From: Larus michahellis
Lineage: Eukaryota > Chordata > Aves > Charadriiformes > Laridae
Direction: 5' to 3'
NCBI RefSeq assembly: GCF_964199755.1
Contig: NC_133930.1
Location: 63,207,962-63,271,961, forward strand
Length of the DNA: 64,000 nt
The notes under the pieces were generated by a model. It saw nothing but the letters and a program-made list of their open reading frames with translations, did no database searches and had not been told where the DNA came from. The position numbers and the translations under genes are program-made. How positions within the stretch are numbered: position 1 is the stretch's first letter; each line of letters opens with the position of its first letter. Of the stretch, positions 12,801 through 25,071 are shown in pieces.

Positions 12801-15109
12801 TGTAGTAATGACCAGGCTGACAGTAACACTAGGAAGTAACATATGAATTCCATAATCTTTAATTTTGCTGAGATTTTGAGCAAGTGTGCCAACTGTGGTG
12901 GGTAAATAGTTTGTTTTGTTTTGGTTTGGTTTTTGTTGTTTTCTTTTATTTTAATCATAGACAATCTGTAAGGTTACACATTTAAAATAATTCGCTGCAG
13001 CAATGTAACATAACTGTGAAGTTTAGTCTTACTGAGTAAAGATGGGTCCAGACTAACTGTGATGCAGAAAAATACCACACAGTAATAATAAAATAATGAC
13101 TTTTTTAAAAACGACTGGTAATCTTCTTATCTGTTCAGATTTTGGCTTTCAACTTGTTGATATTCCCTAAAATATCTTCTGCTACACTTGCCATTATCAA
13201 CATTTAAAAACATGTAATTGTAAAGCTATTCTAGACTGTATTTGAGTGTATAGCTTTCTCATTGCCACATGGTTATTGCAGGATACATTCTTTTGCTCAC
13301 TGTATCTAATCTTTGCTGAAATTTACAAATACATATTTAAATATTTCTAGATGCATGTGAAATTATTTCTGTAACTGAAGAGCAATTTTATTTTACAAGA
13401 CTAAAAATGCATCTACTCCTGAACTGTTGTTAAATGAAAAATAATGTTTCAGTTAGAAAATAGTACAAGAGTAACATGGCCTCTGCTTTATTTGTCTAGA
13501 TTTTGAACAAAATCAAAGCCTTCCACTAAAAAAGAAATTGAGAAGAGAAGATGATGGAATCTACTAACTTCTATTTGTTTACAAGGAACGCACAGTCATT
13601 TTTCAGAACTCGGGAGTCATCAAACAGCTGAAAATTGCTTTGGTCACAGCTCTATTCTATCTGTAGTCAAATGTAGCTCATAGATTTCCTCTTTTAATTT
13701 TATTTTTTTTTCCTTTCAAGAAAGATTAATATATTGGCAGCTATTTATTCATCTAGGTACTGACAGAAGCCTAAGTAAGGCAGCATGACACTCTGCATAG
13801 ACTTGTAGATGCTACTTAAGGCTGTGTTTTGACCTTATTATTGTTTGGCTACTTTTTTTAATAAAAATATTCTAATAACTTATTTAATTCAACAGATTAA
13901 AAGTGACTGCTCTATGCACCCTGTTAAGGTGAATAAAACCTGTTAAGGTTTTATCTAGTCCCTGACAACAGGTAGCAGTAATACAATTTCAGAGCTTTAC
14001 TCTTTAATTGACAGATCACTCTGAAAACAGTGACAAAAGAAAAGTTTACCTAACATTTGTCAGATTTGTCTGTTTTTATTGCAAGTTGGATAGTTTCAGA
14101 ACAAATACTGTACATATCTTTCAGACACCAGGCCTAGGGTCAAGGTTAGGAACTGCCCTTTCAACTGTTAGGTGAAAAGGGCAATAATCTGTTTCTATTT
14201 TTTCTACCAGAATTTTGTGGTTTTCAAATGTATTTTGATTAATTAATTCCATTCCAAAACCCAAGCTGTTTTAAAATAGATTATCTAGTTTCACTCAGTT
14301 TCTCTAAGTTCTATGTAGTTAGGCAGATGATTTCTAAACTGCATAAATGCAAAAATCCTGTGTGATCAGAACAATTCTGTTGTCCAATATGATACTCAGC
14401 TTCCTTCAACTTATTTTGCATATATTGTATTTCTTTCAAAGAAATAATACAGATCCAGAAATGTAATTCTATGTTCATCCATTATGACAGTTTGAATTCA
14501 AAATTCACATTGTTTTCTTCTTTGGCTCTGGAAAAGTTGTCCCAAAAGGCTTAAACTGCCTAGAGAGTATTTTAGCTCTGCAGAGGCAGGATACATTAGA
14601 AGAACAGAATTATTGATAGCTTTTCATTAGTCACTAGTAAACAAACAGATCCAGAACCCAGTAATGAATTTCAGTCTTGCATGTTTGACTCTTACATACA
14701 ATCCAGACACAGGCAAAATTCCAATCACTGCATCCCTGACTTAAAACTGTAAGTAAATTCATCTTTGTTTGCCTGTTAAACTGTTTTACAATTAAAGGTG
14801 TTGTTTAACATTCAGTTTAAACCAATATAAATGTATATTCTCTTGCTTATGCCAGCACAAGTATTTTGCAATCAAAGGGACAGCTGGATTCAGGAACCCA
14901 GCTGGCTCAAAATAAATTATTTTTTGTTTCCTTAGGTATCAACTTAATTGGTTGCCTGATTGCACTAACCATGCACCATAGTGATCTCTAACACTGCAGC
15001 ACAAGACAGGTCATGTGAATTCACGAATGGGGAAAACAGTTAAGACTGACTCTGTTAGCATTAGTGACAACTCAGGTAAACTTAAACTGTACCATTAAAG
15101 GCCTGACTT
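6846..15109. other. intergenic DNA, no supported gene
   Basis: This is AT-rich sequence without a recognisable coding exon, RNA gene or transposon. Short open frames are scattered and lack any familiar protein pattern. A slightly GC-richer stretch at about 11070-11540 has two + frames of about 65 codons with no motif I know. An A-rich run lies at about 8986-9020. A compact inverted repeat, ATAAAACCT/AGGTTTTAT with a four-base loop, occurs near 13932-13953. Nothing else stood out. Confidence 0.6.
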
Positions 15110-15189
15110 CCCTCCCTGTGTAAGCTGTGATGGATGGACTAGATGGTCTCCAGAGGTCCCTTCCAACCCTATGGTTCTATGATTCTACG
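15110..15189 (+). mobile_element. CR1 3'-end fragment
   Basis: This short, strongly 5'-truncated CR1 copy is in plus orientation. It carries the conserved 3' block with GGACTAGATGG, CAGAGGTCCCTTCCAACCCT and the octamer-like tail GGTTCTATGATTCTACG. Only the untranslated 3' end remains. The right end is clear; the left end is approximate because the homology fades upstream of 15125. Confidence 0.88.
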
Positions 15190-18100
15190 TAAAGGTGGAC
15201 AGGTTAGCCCTTAAACATCAGTTTAAATACTGGTTAGCATTAGCACTGGTAGAAATAAAATACACAAAAAAGAAAGCAGGATGTCTTAAAAAAACAGGGA
15301 AAGAGAATTGTTCTGTCAAGAAACACATTATCTAGCCAAAGATTTGCTGCCTCAGCTTAACTGTGAAAGCAAATCTAGAATGAAGTTATACTTTCTCATC
15401 TAAGAAAATTTTTTGAGGCAGTATCCCTAACAACTCTTTTGTGATGACAATAAAAAGAGAGGTTCTTCCTGCTAGGTGATAAGAACTTCAAAACCACTAA
15501 TTCATTATCATTCCAGATTCATCACTCTCCTTCATCCTAAATTTTAAAAAGATTCAGCAAAAGCCACATTTCCCCCCTTGAAGACTACTGCTGTATTATT
15601 AAGTAAATGATAGTGGCATATAGTTTATGGTTTCTAAAAACAGAAACTCATGTCACTTGATTTTCTAACTACAGAGCAGTTTTCAAATGTTTACTAGAAG
15701 TTTAGTGTTTATGCAACTGAAGTAAAAGTTTAATCTACTTTAAATCCTAATAAAGATCTTGATTTAAAACCAAAGTTAAATTTCTAGACTCCTTCTAATT
15801 TGATGTACTACAAAATACTCACATTAATAAGTCAATAGTCTGCTGAGTAATTTATATCTAATAAAGCACAGAAGAGAAAAAATATGTTAATGATTTATGT
15901 TGTCGTTATGATTTAGAAAATTACATTATCATATACTTTCATCAAGTTATGTGTCCACTTTCTGGGCAGCATAGAATTTCATCAGCGGCAAAGAGATGGT
16001 AGTTTGTAGTTTGTAAGGCATCTACAAGTTGCACATCAAATACAAAGCAATAACCACGGTTCGTAACACACAAAATTTTGGTGTAACTGAAAGCAAAAAA
16101 GTACACCATGGAACTCCATCAGTGGTTTTGCTGTACAGTCTAAATGCTTAAGTGTGAATATTCTCTTAATGGTTATTTGCAATTCTATCATGTACCATCA
16201 ATCCTTTCCAAAGTATTCTCTTTCAGGCTTGTAGGTATTGTAAAACTTGTTGAAGGTACATTCTCTCACTATTGGCATATAGTTATATTTTTTCTTATCC
16301 AGTTGACACACATCAAAATAAAGGTTCATCCAAAGGGCAGCAAGGGTTTTTTAGGTTTCCTGAAAGCACAGCAGGCATGAACCACTAGAACCACTGCACC
16401 ACCTAGAATTTGCTAGCACCTGTCTGATCTGAAGTCTCCTTTGCCAGTATACACTGAGCAGTGTCTTCAAGACCATTACCACTCCAGACATACTCTTTAA
16501 TGACATACTGTCATTAAAGCACTGAGCAAGCTCCTTACAAAAATGTCTTAATTTATTTTTCTTCTTGGAAAAGTTCTGAGCCCATGCTTCATCACCTTAA
16601 GTTTCTGTCATTAAGTGGTCCCACCCATTGTTGAGGTCCTAGTTTTTGCGGAGATCTTGTACTTGATCTATATATGCATGCTTATGTGCTCCTTTTTAGT
16701 TGTTACACTACTCTAAGGGACATCTTTTTCTTCTCCATTTTCTCTGTCCCTTAAGCAAACTTCTCAATTTCCCTTACAGCAGTAAAACAAACAGTTACAA
16801 AACACAAAATCAACACAAATTCCTCAAAACAGATTTCCCTTCTGAAAAGCAGGTGTTGGTCCTAGTAATTACTAAGGCAAAGATTCATACTTGCAGCATG
16901 TGACTTCAATGAAGTGACATGTGTTGACTTGAACAGTTTCCTTCTATGATGATAAGCATTAGCAGGCAAATTAAATCCAGCTCTTACAAATGCAAGAATA
17001 AAATGATACAGTGTGAATCTCTGCACACAGATCAGACACCTGTATTACTTGTCATCACCGCAGAGAGTGCCAATTGAGTCTTGTATCTTGCTGACACTGG
17101 CAATGTAGTCATGGAGCAGTCATGGTCATGTTGACAAGCATGTGATTGCTTGAGATGCAGTTAGCATGCCGTGAAGAATAAGCTATAGAAGTCAATCCTC
17201 TCCCTGTTGCCTCCAGCAGAGAGGAGATTGGGAGATAATTTCCTCCCCATCACTCACACATTTTTCCTCACAGCAGAAATAAAGAGATGAAAGACCTAAG
17301 GAGCTAATTAATCATTGATGGAAAAAATGCAACATCGCCAACAGAAAAGCCAAGATACAATGTCAGGATGTTATCATAACTACTTAGCAGTTCCTGTTTG
17401 ATGCCATTTGATAATGAAATGTCTGAGGATTACTGGCGTTGAGGATAGTTGCAGTACTTGATAGCATACATTTCTGTTAGGACTTGTTTCCAGTCTTCCA
17501 TGCTGTGGTGGTGGAGAGCACTATGCTTATTATGAAATCTTTACATGACAGAGAACAATATTTTCTCAAAAATCTCAGCACTGTTCCCTATTTAATGAGG
17601 AAAGATAAAAATTCTGAAATAAGAAGGCTCGTGCATCCTCTCTCTTCTACAACTTTTAAAAGCACTAGCAAACATCAATAAAATATTAGAGAAAAGCAAT
17701 GATAAAAAAGATACTATGGTCTTGCAGAATTAATAAAAATAGGCAGCCAGGTAGAAGACAGACATCTGATTAATGCCCTTCTGATGGAGAAGTTTCACAG
17801 TTAGCTTAACTCCTATTTAAACATATAAGGTTTCATAGGGGAAAAGAGGATAATAAATGCCACCACTGTGGAAAATGGTGCTTGTCCTTTATTAAATTAC
17901 AGCAAATCAAAGAAGAAGGAGCAAAATGATAGGAAACTACATCTTATTTGTTCTGCTAGCAGCAGAAAAGCCTCTCGTTTTCCTCCTACCTTTCCCTTTT
18001 TACTTTTAAACTAAAACTCTAAAATGCTGTAACTGTAGGACACCATGTTACAAAATTCTTCCTTTGTGCATCTCCCACAGGAATTGTGGGGGCATCCTCA

Positions 18101-18273
18101 CCAGAACTGTATAACTAGTGCTAAAATCCTTCTTTGTTTTTCTTTCTAAATTGTGACATGAAGTAATAGAATAATGCAAGCAAGTATTGTGCCTTCCTAC
18201 AATGTAGGTCATGCACTGCAAGGGTCATATAAGCTTGTTACAACAACATGCAAAAAAATCCTCTTTTCCCCCC

Positions 18274-18326
18274 TTTTATTTATTTATTTATTTTTGTGTT
18301 TGTTTGTTTGCTTATTTATTTATTAG
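18274..18326. repeat. TTTA/TTTG microsatellite
   Basis: This compound tetranucleotide tract reads as several TTTA units, then TGTTTGTTTG, then TTTA units again. It is low-complexity sequence. Confidence 0.9.
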
Positions 18327-19039
18327 TTTTAACACTTCAACATCCTACAGAGTTCTTCCACAGGAGTATTGCTGCCTGGTAGCCCTAAATAGTCTGTCTA
18401 TCTAGGAGGTTATTCGATTGCAGAATTGGATATGTGGCAAATCAGTCCAAACACAAAAATGGGCTGATGGGAGGAAGTGGCAAGATGCTTGACAAGGTAA
18501 TGGGCATTCTTCCTGTTTTCCAATATATAACAATATTATCACCTTGTTAATTTTTTTCTATGTTATTGCCCTTCAAGTGTCCACTACTTTATGCTGCGCA
18601 CACAAATGCAGACACAAAGGTACTGCAAAGGTTTCTGTTGAAATCTCAAGCAGCTAAGTGATGTTGTGGTTATGGACACTACCTCCTTCAACCCCAAACA
18701 GCCCAGAGCAGCAGCCAGGGACCATGGAAAGCATTCCCCTTCTGTAGGGGGTGCTGGGGCAGGCGGAGACACGTGCTGTCCATCGCTTTGGTTAGGGTAA
18801 TATTCTTAGCTTTGTTCAGTTAGAATTAATCTTCAGCACATTTCTGAGATATGTGTGTGGGCAGCATGAAAGGTAGATACTTTATTGTTTTTTAGAGAAA
18901 TTTAGGAAGGCAAAAAGGATTAGTTTGGTCTGAAGAAATGTAACTAGTGAAATCTGTACTCCTGTGGTGTTTGTTGCTTTTTGTCTATTTTTGTTTGTCA
19001 CTTTTTGTCCATTTTTTTTTGTCTTCTCCTTTTAATAGT

Positions 19040-19060
19040 GTATTATTAAATTAATAATAC
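19040..19060. repeat. AT-rich perfect palindrome
   Basis: GTATTATTAA and TTAATAATAC flank a single central A, giving a 10-bp perfect inverted repeat. It is AT-rich, so chance is a reasonable explanation. It could also be a remnant of a transposon end. Confidence 0.7.
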
Positions 19061-22000
19061 ATTTATTGTGGAGGCTTTTTAGAATTCGGCTGCCCACACG
19101 ATTTTTTTTGTTGGTTTGTACAGAGCTTCACACATTAAGGACAATTTTTCACAACCTTCTTGCCTATAGTCAACTGCATCAAGCAAGAGAAAAAGGTATT
19201 TCTCAAAAGGTGAAGTCGATTTGTAATATTCTTTTCAGGATGTACTTTTCAGTTGAATTGAAAAGAGATCAAAGGAAAAAATAAGAACCAAAATATCATC
19301 TGAAAATATACCATACTTTGTTCCTGCAATTTTGAAGCCTTATTTTCAATACTCAGTAAGCAACAATAGACATATGCAAATTTTGTTCCATATTCTCAAC
19401 ATTATTGCAAGAAAAGTAAATTTGAAAATATATGCTGTGATTTAATTAGTTTGTATACCAAACATTAGAAACATCTGACATATTCCTAGGGGTGTTTGCA
19501 TTTGAAGTTACAGTGAATTATCTCTTCAAATAAAGATCTAGAACTTCTGTAGAAATGGTGGGCCATGAAATAACATGTTCTCATATACTTGCATATACTC
19601 CAAGGCATCACTCCAAAGCATAGCAAAATATTCACTACCAAACGTACTTCTGGACCACCCTGGCTACTTTGGCCACTACTGAATAATGTGAGAGAGAGTT
19701 GTGGATGTGTTCAGCTTTGGTCTTATAGCACATGGTTTAAAACTTGTGAATTCAAAACCTGCATAAGAGCATTAGTGAGGTTCCATAATAATTAGCTTTT
19801 TTGCCCCAGGTAAAAGTTCAAAAAGAATAAAACATGTCTCTAATACATTTAATATTTACATAAATACAGGTGACTGTGGTATTTGACCCAGTTTTTGTAC
19901 TTTGAGGCTAAGTCAGATGGGCAGGATTATATTTTAATCAAATATATCACAGCAAAACATAAGCTAAGCTTGATTTATGTTTATTTCTGTTACTAGACTT
20001 ACAATGATAAAACAGACTTTCTGAAGTAGATAGTACTAATTTTACACTTGTAACTGGCCTTTTTAACAAGTATAACATTTGCTGCTCTGATGAACATTTT
20101 TGTTACTGTTTGCTTTTTAATATTTATTAAATATTAGTTAATTTAATATCTAAACTGATATTTTTATGTGACTTCTTACAACATATCTGAGACTTTTCCC
20201 TTTACTTTGATGTTGCTAATGCAGAACTTTATCTCCACCCATTAGCTGCTGATTTATTCCCTTTAAACTATGTTTGTACTTAAAGATTTGCAGTTCCCGG
20301 AATGCTTTCCCAGTTGTGGGTAATTCTGAGAATAATCAGGACAGTACTATATACTTTGACTATTATTAAATACTGCCTTCCCTGTTATGCTTTCTAGACA
20401 TGGTATTTACTACACTTCGGATATTTGGAGATGCAGAAAACTGACTGTACCTGTTTTGGAGATCTAACCATAGCATTATATAATCTCTACAATCACTATT
20501 TTTCTAGAGAACTGAATGACACTGGAAGAGGCCCCTGAAAGTTCTGTTCTACAATGTTCAGATTTTCTTTCCTTAGCTCAGCCTATGCTTTACTCTTAAA
20601 GCTAGTGCTGTGTTCTTTACAATAAAGGCTTCTCTCTCTGTGCTCCGTCTTCACTTTGTGCCTAATACTGAAAGAATCAGCTTTCATTTTGAGAATAAAA
20701 TATATGGATAGCAGATACAGTGTTGATTTTTTTTCTCATGTTTTTATTCTGTTTTTTTAGAGAATGTCCATATAATTAAAGACATGACTGAACACACAAA
20801 TAAAACACAGATATCCAATAGCATTCAGCAAAGAAACAAGGCATTCTTTCACTTTGTAAAAATACATTGATACATTGTGCAATGACTTAATTCACCATGA
20901 ATGAACAGGCTTGTCCAACAACATTTTTTTTTAATTTAAAATTTTGATTTGAGTGTTCCTTGTTACAGAATGGTATATTATTTTTCTGTAAGAACTTCAG
21001 TAAGCTTTCATGTGGGTTTACGCTCATTCAGCCACATTTAATGACATGTGGCTTACTTTCAGATCTGTGAAGGTAACTTTCTGATTTTTGTCATGCCACG
21101 CTCATTAAATCAACATTTGTTGTGAAGCTATCTGCCCCCTTGAATCCAGCTGTTTTGATTCATCTCATCTAGGATTAAGGCAGGACTGTTCAGTTCAAGG
21201 TTCTCCAGTAGAAAAGGGCTTTGCTACAGTTAGTGTGCAAACTGGCCATCCATTAGGAAAAACGAATTCAGTGGTCAAGGCAAACATCTTTTATACGGAC
21301 TAAGACATATGAAATGGTTCATTGAAAAGCTTGGAAAAGGGTGTCAGACAGCACTTAGTGAGAGAGTTCATATAGTTCTAATTTGACCTGCAAGAATGGT
21401 CAGCCTTTTTGTCTGTAGACAAACAAAAAGTCTTCATGGGTTTGAAAGAGCCATGAATCTTAATGGACATGCATTTAGCATTGTTTTACTCTATGCTTTT
21501 GCAGTTTAGTGCAATCTATAATACATTAATATACTGATTGAGTTACTTAGCCTATCAGAATAACAGATCAGAAATAATCGATTGTCAGCCTCTGCATTAA
21601 CTTTCTGCATGGATATAGTTTCAACATTCTGATTTTAACAAAGAAGTACCACACCACTTTTTCCTCTCTAAATAATATATTGTTAAATGAAGACAGATAC
21701 TTAAAAATACGCACTCTAAAAGCAGATGGAGGCAAGTTCTGCATGTAAGGGAATAAAAAAACCAGAGACATACAAGTACCTTATAAAAATCAAATTTCTG
21801 TAGCAATTCACTTCAGAAAACACAAGAGGCTTTGTTAATTGCCTGATGCTCCACTCTATTATACAGTGTTTCAAGATCTATACTAGGACAATGCAGTCTA
21901 GTTCTAAAGCCATCAGTGTTTAAATACCTCTCTCTATATATACACACATTAATGATTTATTTAAAATTTACATTATTGTGGCCCTTCAGTCAATGAAGTG

Positions 22001-22342
22001 GTCAAACACAATATTTAAAAGTTATATTCAAAAAACCAAGCAAAGAAATTCAATAAAGGTGAGAGCAATGCCTTATTTTCCTCCAGTAGTTACTAATATT
22101 TTAGAGAAGAATGACCTGACTGCTTGGAAATTTGATTGATTTTTGCAGTCTGGAGCCTTACACCTTCAATAAATGCAAAGACTGGCAAGTACTGCTACGT
22201 GATACTAATAGTAGGCAACGAGGCACTACTAAACTGTTTCCTGGTTGATTTTTCATTTGTATTTAAACAAAAGTGATTGATCTGACATTGAGGAAACATC
22301 AAATAAAAATAGCCTGGCAGGAATGTAGGGCCTTGTTGGTTT

Positions 22343-22418
22343 AAAAAGGGGAAGGGGACGGGGAAGAGGAAGGAGAGTGAATAGGAAGGGGGAAAGAAAC
22401 AGAAAAGGGAAAAAGAAG
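22343..22418 (+). repeat. polypurine tract with repeated G-runs
   Basis: About 76 bases are nearly pure purine on the + strand, interrupted only at 22359, 22378, 22382 and 22400. G-runs lie at 22348-22351, 22354-22357, 22360-22363, 22388-22392 and 22407-22409. The first three are separated by only two bases each. Such a tract can in principle form a G-quadruplex or a triplex. The long open frame on the opposite strand here (22195-22515) is largely a by-product of this composition. Confidence 0.85.
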
Positions 22419-24720
22419 CCTGCAATAATTCTAACTCAATCAAGTTACTCCATGAACAATTAACTAATGGATTATAGTTTTCTATAGCTGTATTTGAAGT
22501 ACTAAACATCTCCAATCACAATAGTGTCCCTCCCCCTCCTTGTTCCCTCTGTTTTTCCTGCATTTCTTCCTTACAGTGTTTCCAGTTCACTCTTCCTTTC
22601 TTCCTTAACACAATGTTTTAGCTACCTTTTCCTCCACAGTGCCTTCATTGTTTGTCTGTGCCTTCCTTACAGGCAAAGGCAGCACAAACTGTGCATGTTC
22701 TGAGCAACATTTCCTCTTGGACAGTCAGTACCTGTGTAGCTTTTTCCCCTACTGTACCCCAGCCACCACTTCTCATACATGTCTGGGAAATTAAGTGTTT
22801 TCAAGATTCCATCTTTGTCAAATGCAGTCTACTGCATCCACAGGTTGAAAAATTACTGAAGTGGGAAAGGAAAAAGGAATGTATGTTCAGACAAGCTAAG
22901 TTTCTTAAGAAAATGAAATTAAGAATTGTCCCCTCCTATGTCCATTTGTACCAAATTTATATCCTAGGAATACGTATGTTTAAAAATGGTGGGGAAAAGT
23001 GAAGAAGGACAGGAAGGATCTCAAGTCTTGAGGACAGATTGTGATAAAGGTGAATTCTTCTCACTTATGTGCTTGTATCTGTACATCAAAATATACTATC
23101 CACCATTATTACACCTGCAGGTTCTTCCCGTTATAGTATCATGCATATATGCGTGTGCTGCTCTTACCTCAGCTGTTTTTGCATTATTAAAAAAACACTT
23201 ACAAAAAGCTTAGTATACAAGAGAAACTCAGAAGAAATAAAAATTTCTGAACAACCACAACTCTTTTCTAATGTATAACAACAACACTGAGTTCCATTTC
23301 CAATAGAAATGTTTTAGTTTAGTTTAGGCAAACTAAAAATGTTCTAGCCCTCAGAAATGTTCTATATACTTAGAAATATAAGTACCCATCAAACACAGTA
23401 TGTTACAGATTTAAGAAAATGTCTCCGTTTCTTATATTACAACTGTTGCTACAAAGGATGAATGTTATGTATAAGCATTTGATTCAAGAAGCAAATGAGA
23501 AAAATCAGTTTCTTGAAGATGAAAGGCAAAGTTTGCCAAATTTCTGTGTTCCTACCAAATTTCTGATGCTAGTTACAGTTTTCAACTAAGCAACTATAGA
23601 TCACTGGTTGTCCAATCCAACAATAATGGTTTTATATCATGATTACACACTTCCAATACCCTGACCAAAATAATTTGTCTCCAAGAACTAAAGGTATATA
23701 TACTTTAATTATACAAGTTATATATATTTTAAAATAGGCAAACCATCTCTCAATCTCACAATTTAATATTCATTGACTTGGTGGGAAAACAAAATTTTAT
23801 CAGTAAATACTTTGACAGATTTTTTTTTACAATATTATTAACAACAATAATTATATCTTTATCCTCTCTTAAGAGTTAGCATGCAGTTAAGAAAGTTGTA
23901 AAAGTTATACCTGTACAATATTTTTTATATTTTCATCCTTTTTTGGATAGTAGATCCCTTCATGTGTGGTATTTACTTGGTTCTACAGTTTCTTAACAGC
24001 CAGAGATAAGGTTTCCATAGTCTGTAGTGGAAAATATATTTTAGATACCATCAGCCTGGTCAGTAAGAAAATAACCATTGTAAAACTAGTTTCCTCTGTT
24101 TGCTATTAGAGGAGAGATCCAGAAAAATAATTTGGTATCTAAGGAAAGGATTAGACAAACTTTAGGTGCCCAAATCCAAAACTGAGATCTAAAAAAAAAT
24201 TCACTCAGCAACTGCCTATGGCTTAAGACATATCTGTATTTAAGATGAAACTTTTTCATATGAATACAGCTCCTGCACTTCCACAAAAGTTTGCCCCAAC
24301 CTCAGTACCCAGGTTCCCATCTAACCTTAAATGTGTAGAAAAAACACAGGCGTAGCTCTAAAGATATAGCAAGAAGATTGCATCCTTCACAAAATACAAT
24401 TCTTGACACTAAAACTTAAAAAACAAAACCACACACATACATGATTATTATAATATGTATTTATTTATGGCTTCATAAACACAGAGATATCCATATAAAG
24501 CCTTAAGTAAAGATGGCTAGTCTATAAAAGTGGCCAGCGTCACCATTTTCTTCCTTCCACATCAAAAGTGAAAATAGTATATCTTTGAAAAATGAACATT
24601 GAACATCTATATTCAAGAGAAAATTCAAAGTTACAGGCCCAAGTAGGTGAAAACACACATTTCCAGTCTCTTATTAATAAGCCTAAATCTTGGGAAAGGG
24701 CGGGGTTTTACTCAAATGAC

Positions 24721-24760
24721 TGTCTTTAGTGGTGACTAAAGTGGTGTCTTTAGTGGTGAC
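24721..24760. repeat. 16-base direct repeat, 24-base period
   Basis: TGTCTTTAGTGGTGAC occurs perfectly at 24721-24736 and at 24745-24760, separated by TAAAGTGG. This looks like a partial tandem duplication of a 24-base unit. Confidence 0.9.
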
Positions 24761-24978
24761 TGCCCAGGAGAGTTCTTTGAACAGCTTGAGGTTTTGACCC
24801 TTATTTATGAGGTTAGCACTTCTCCTTATCCCCTGTGTATCATAATTTAGGTATCTAACAAAAGAACCTGAATTCTACCTAAGAAGAATTTTTTGGGCCT
24901 AGCACTACATCTCTAAGAGAATCAGAATTCCACATGGGTTTTAATACTGTGTACTACTGGTATTTCACATTATGTGTG

Positions 24979-25071
24979 AAAGAAAAAAAAAAAAACAAAC
25001 AACAAAAAACCCCTCCAAAAAACCCCAACCCAAAACTCAAAAACACCACAACACAAAAAACCCCAACAAAT
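24979..25071 (+). repeat. A+C strand-asymmetric low-complexity tract
   Basis: About 90 bases are almost only A and C on the + strand, with short CCCC blocks between A-runs. The complement therefore carries GGGG/GGG blocks in a T-rich context. Similar tracts occur at 49676-49712 and 52024-52100. Confidence 0.85.

Noticed and set aside
22195..22515. Minus-strand 106-codon frame
   Set aside because: Its open length comes from the polypurine/polypyrimidine tract; the translation is Phe/Ser/Pro low-complexity without a motif.
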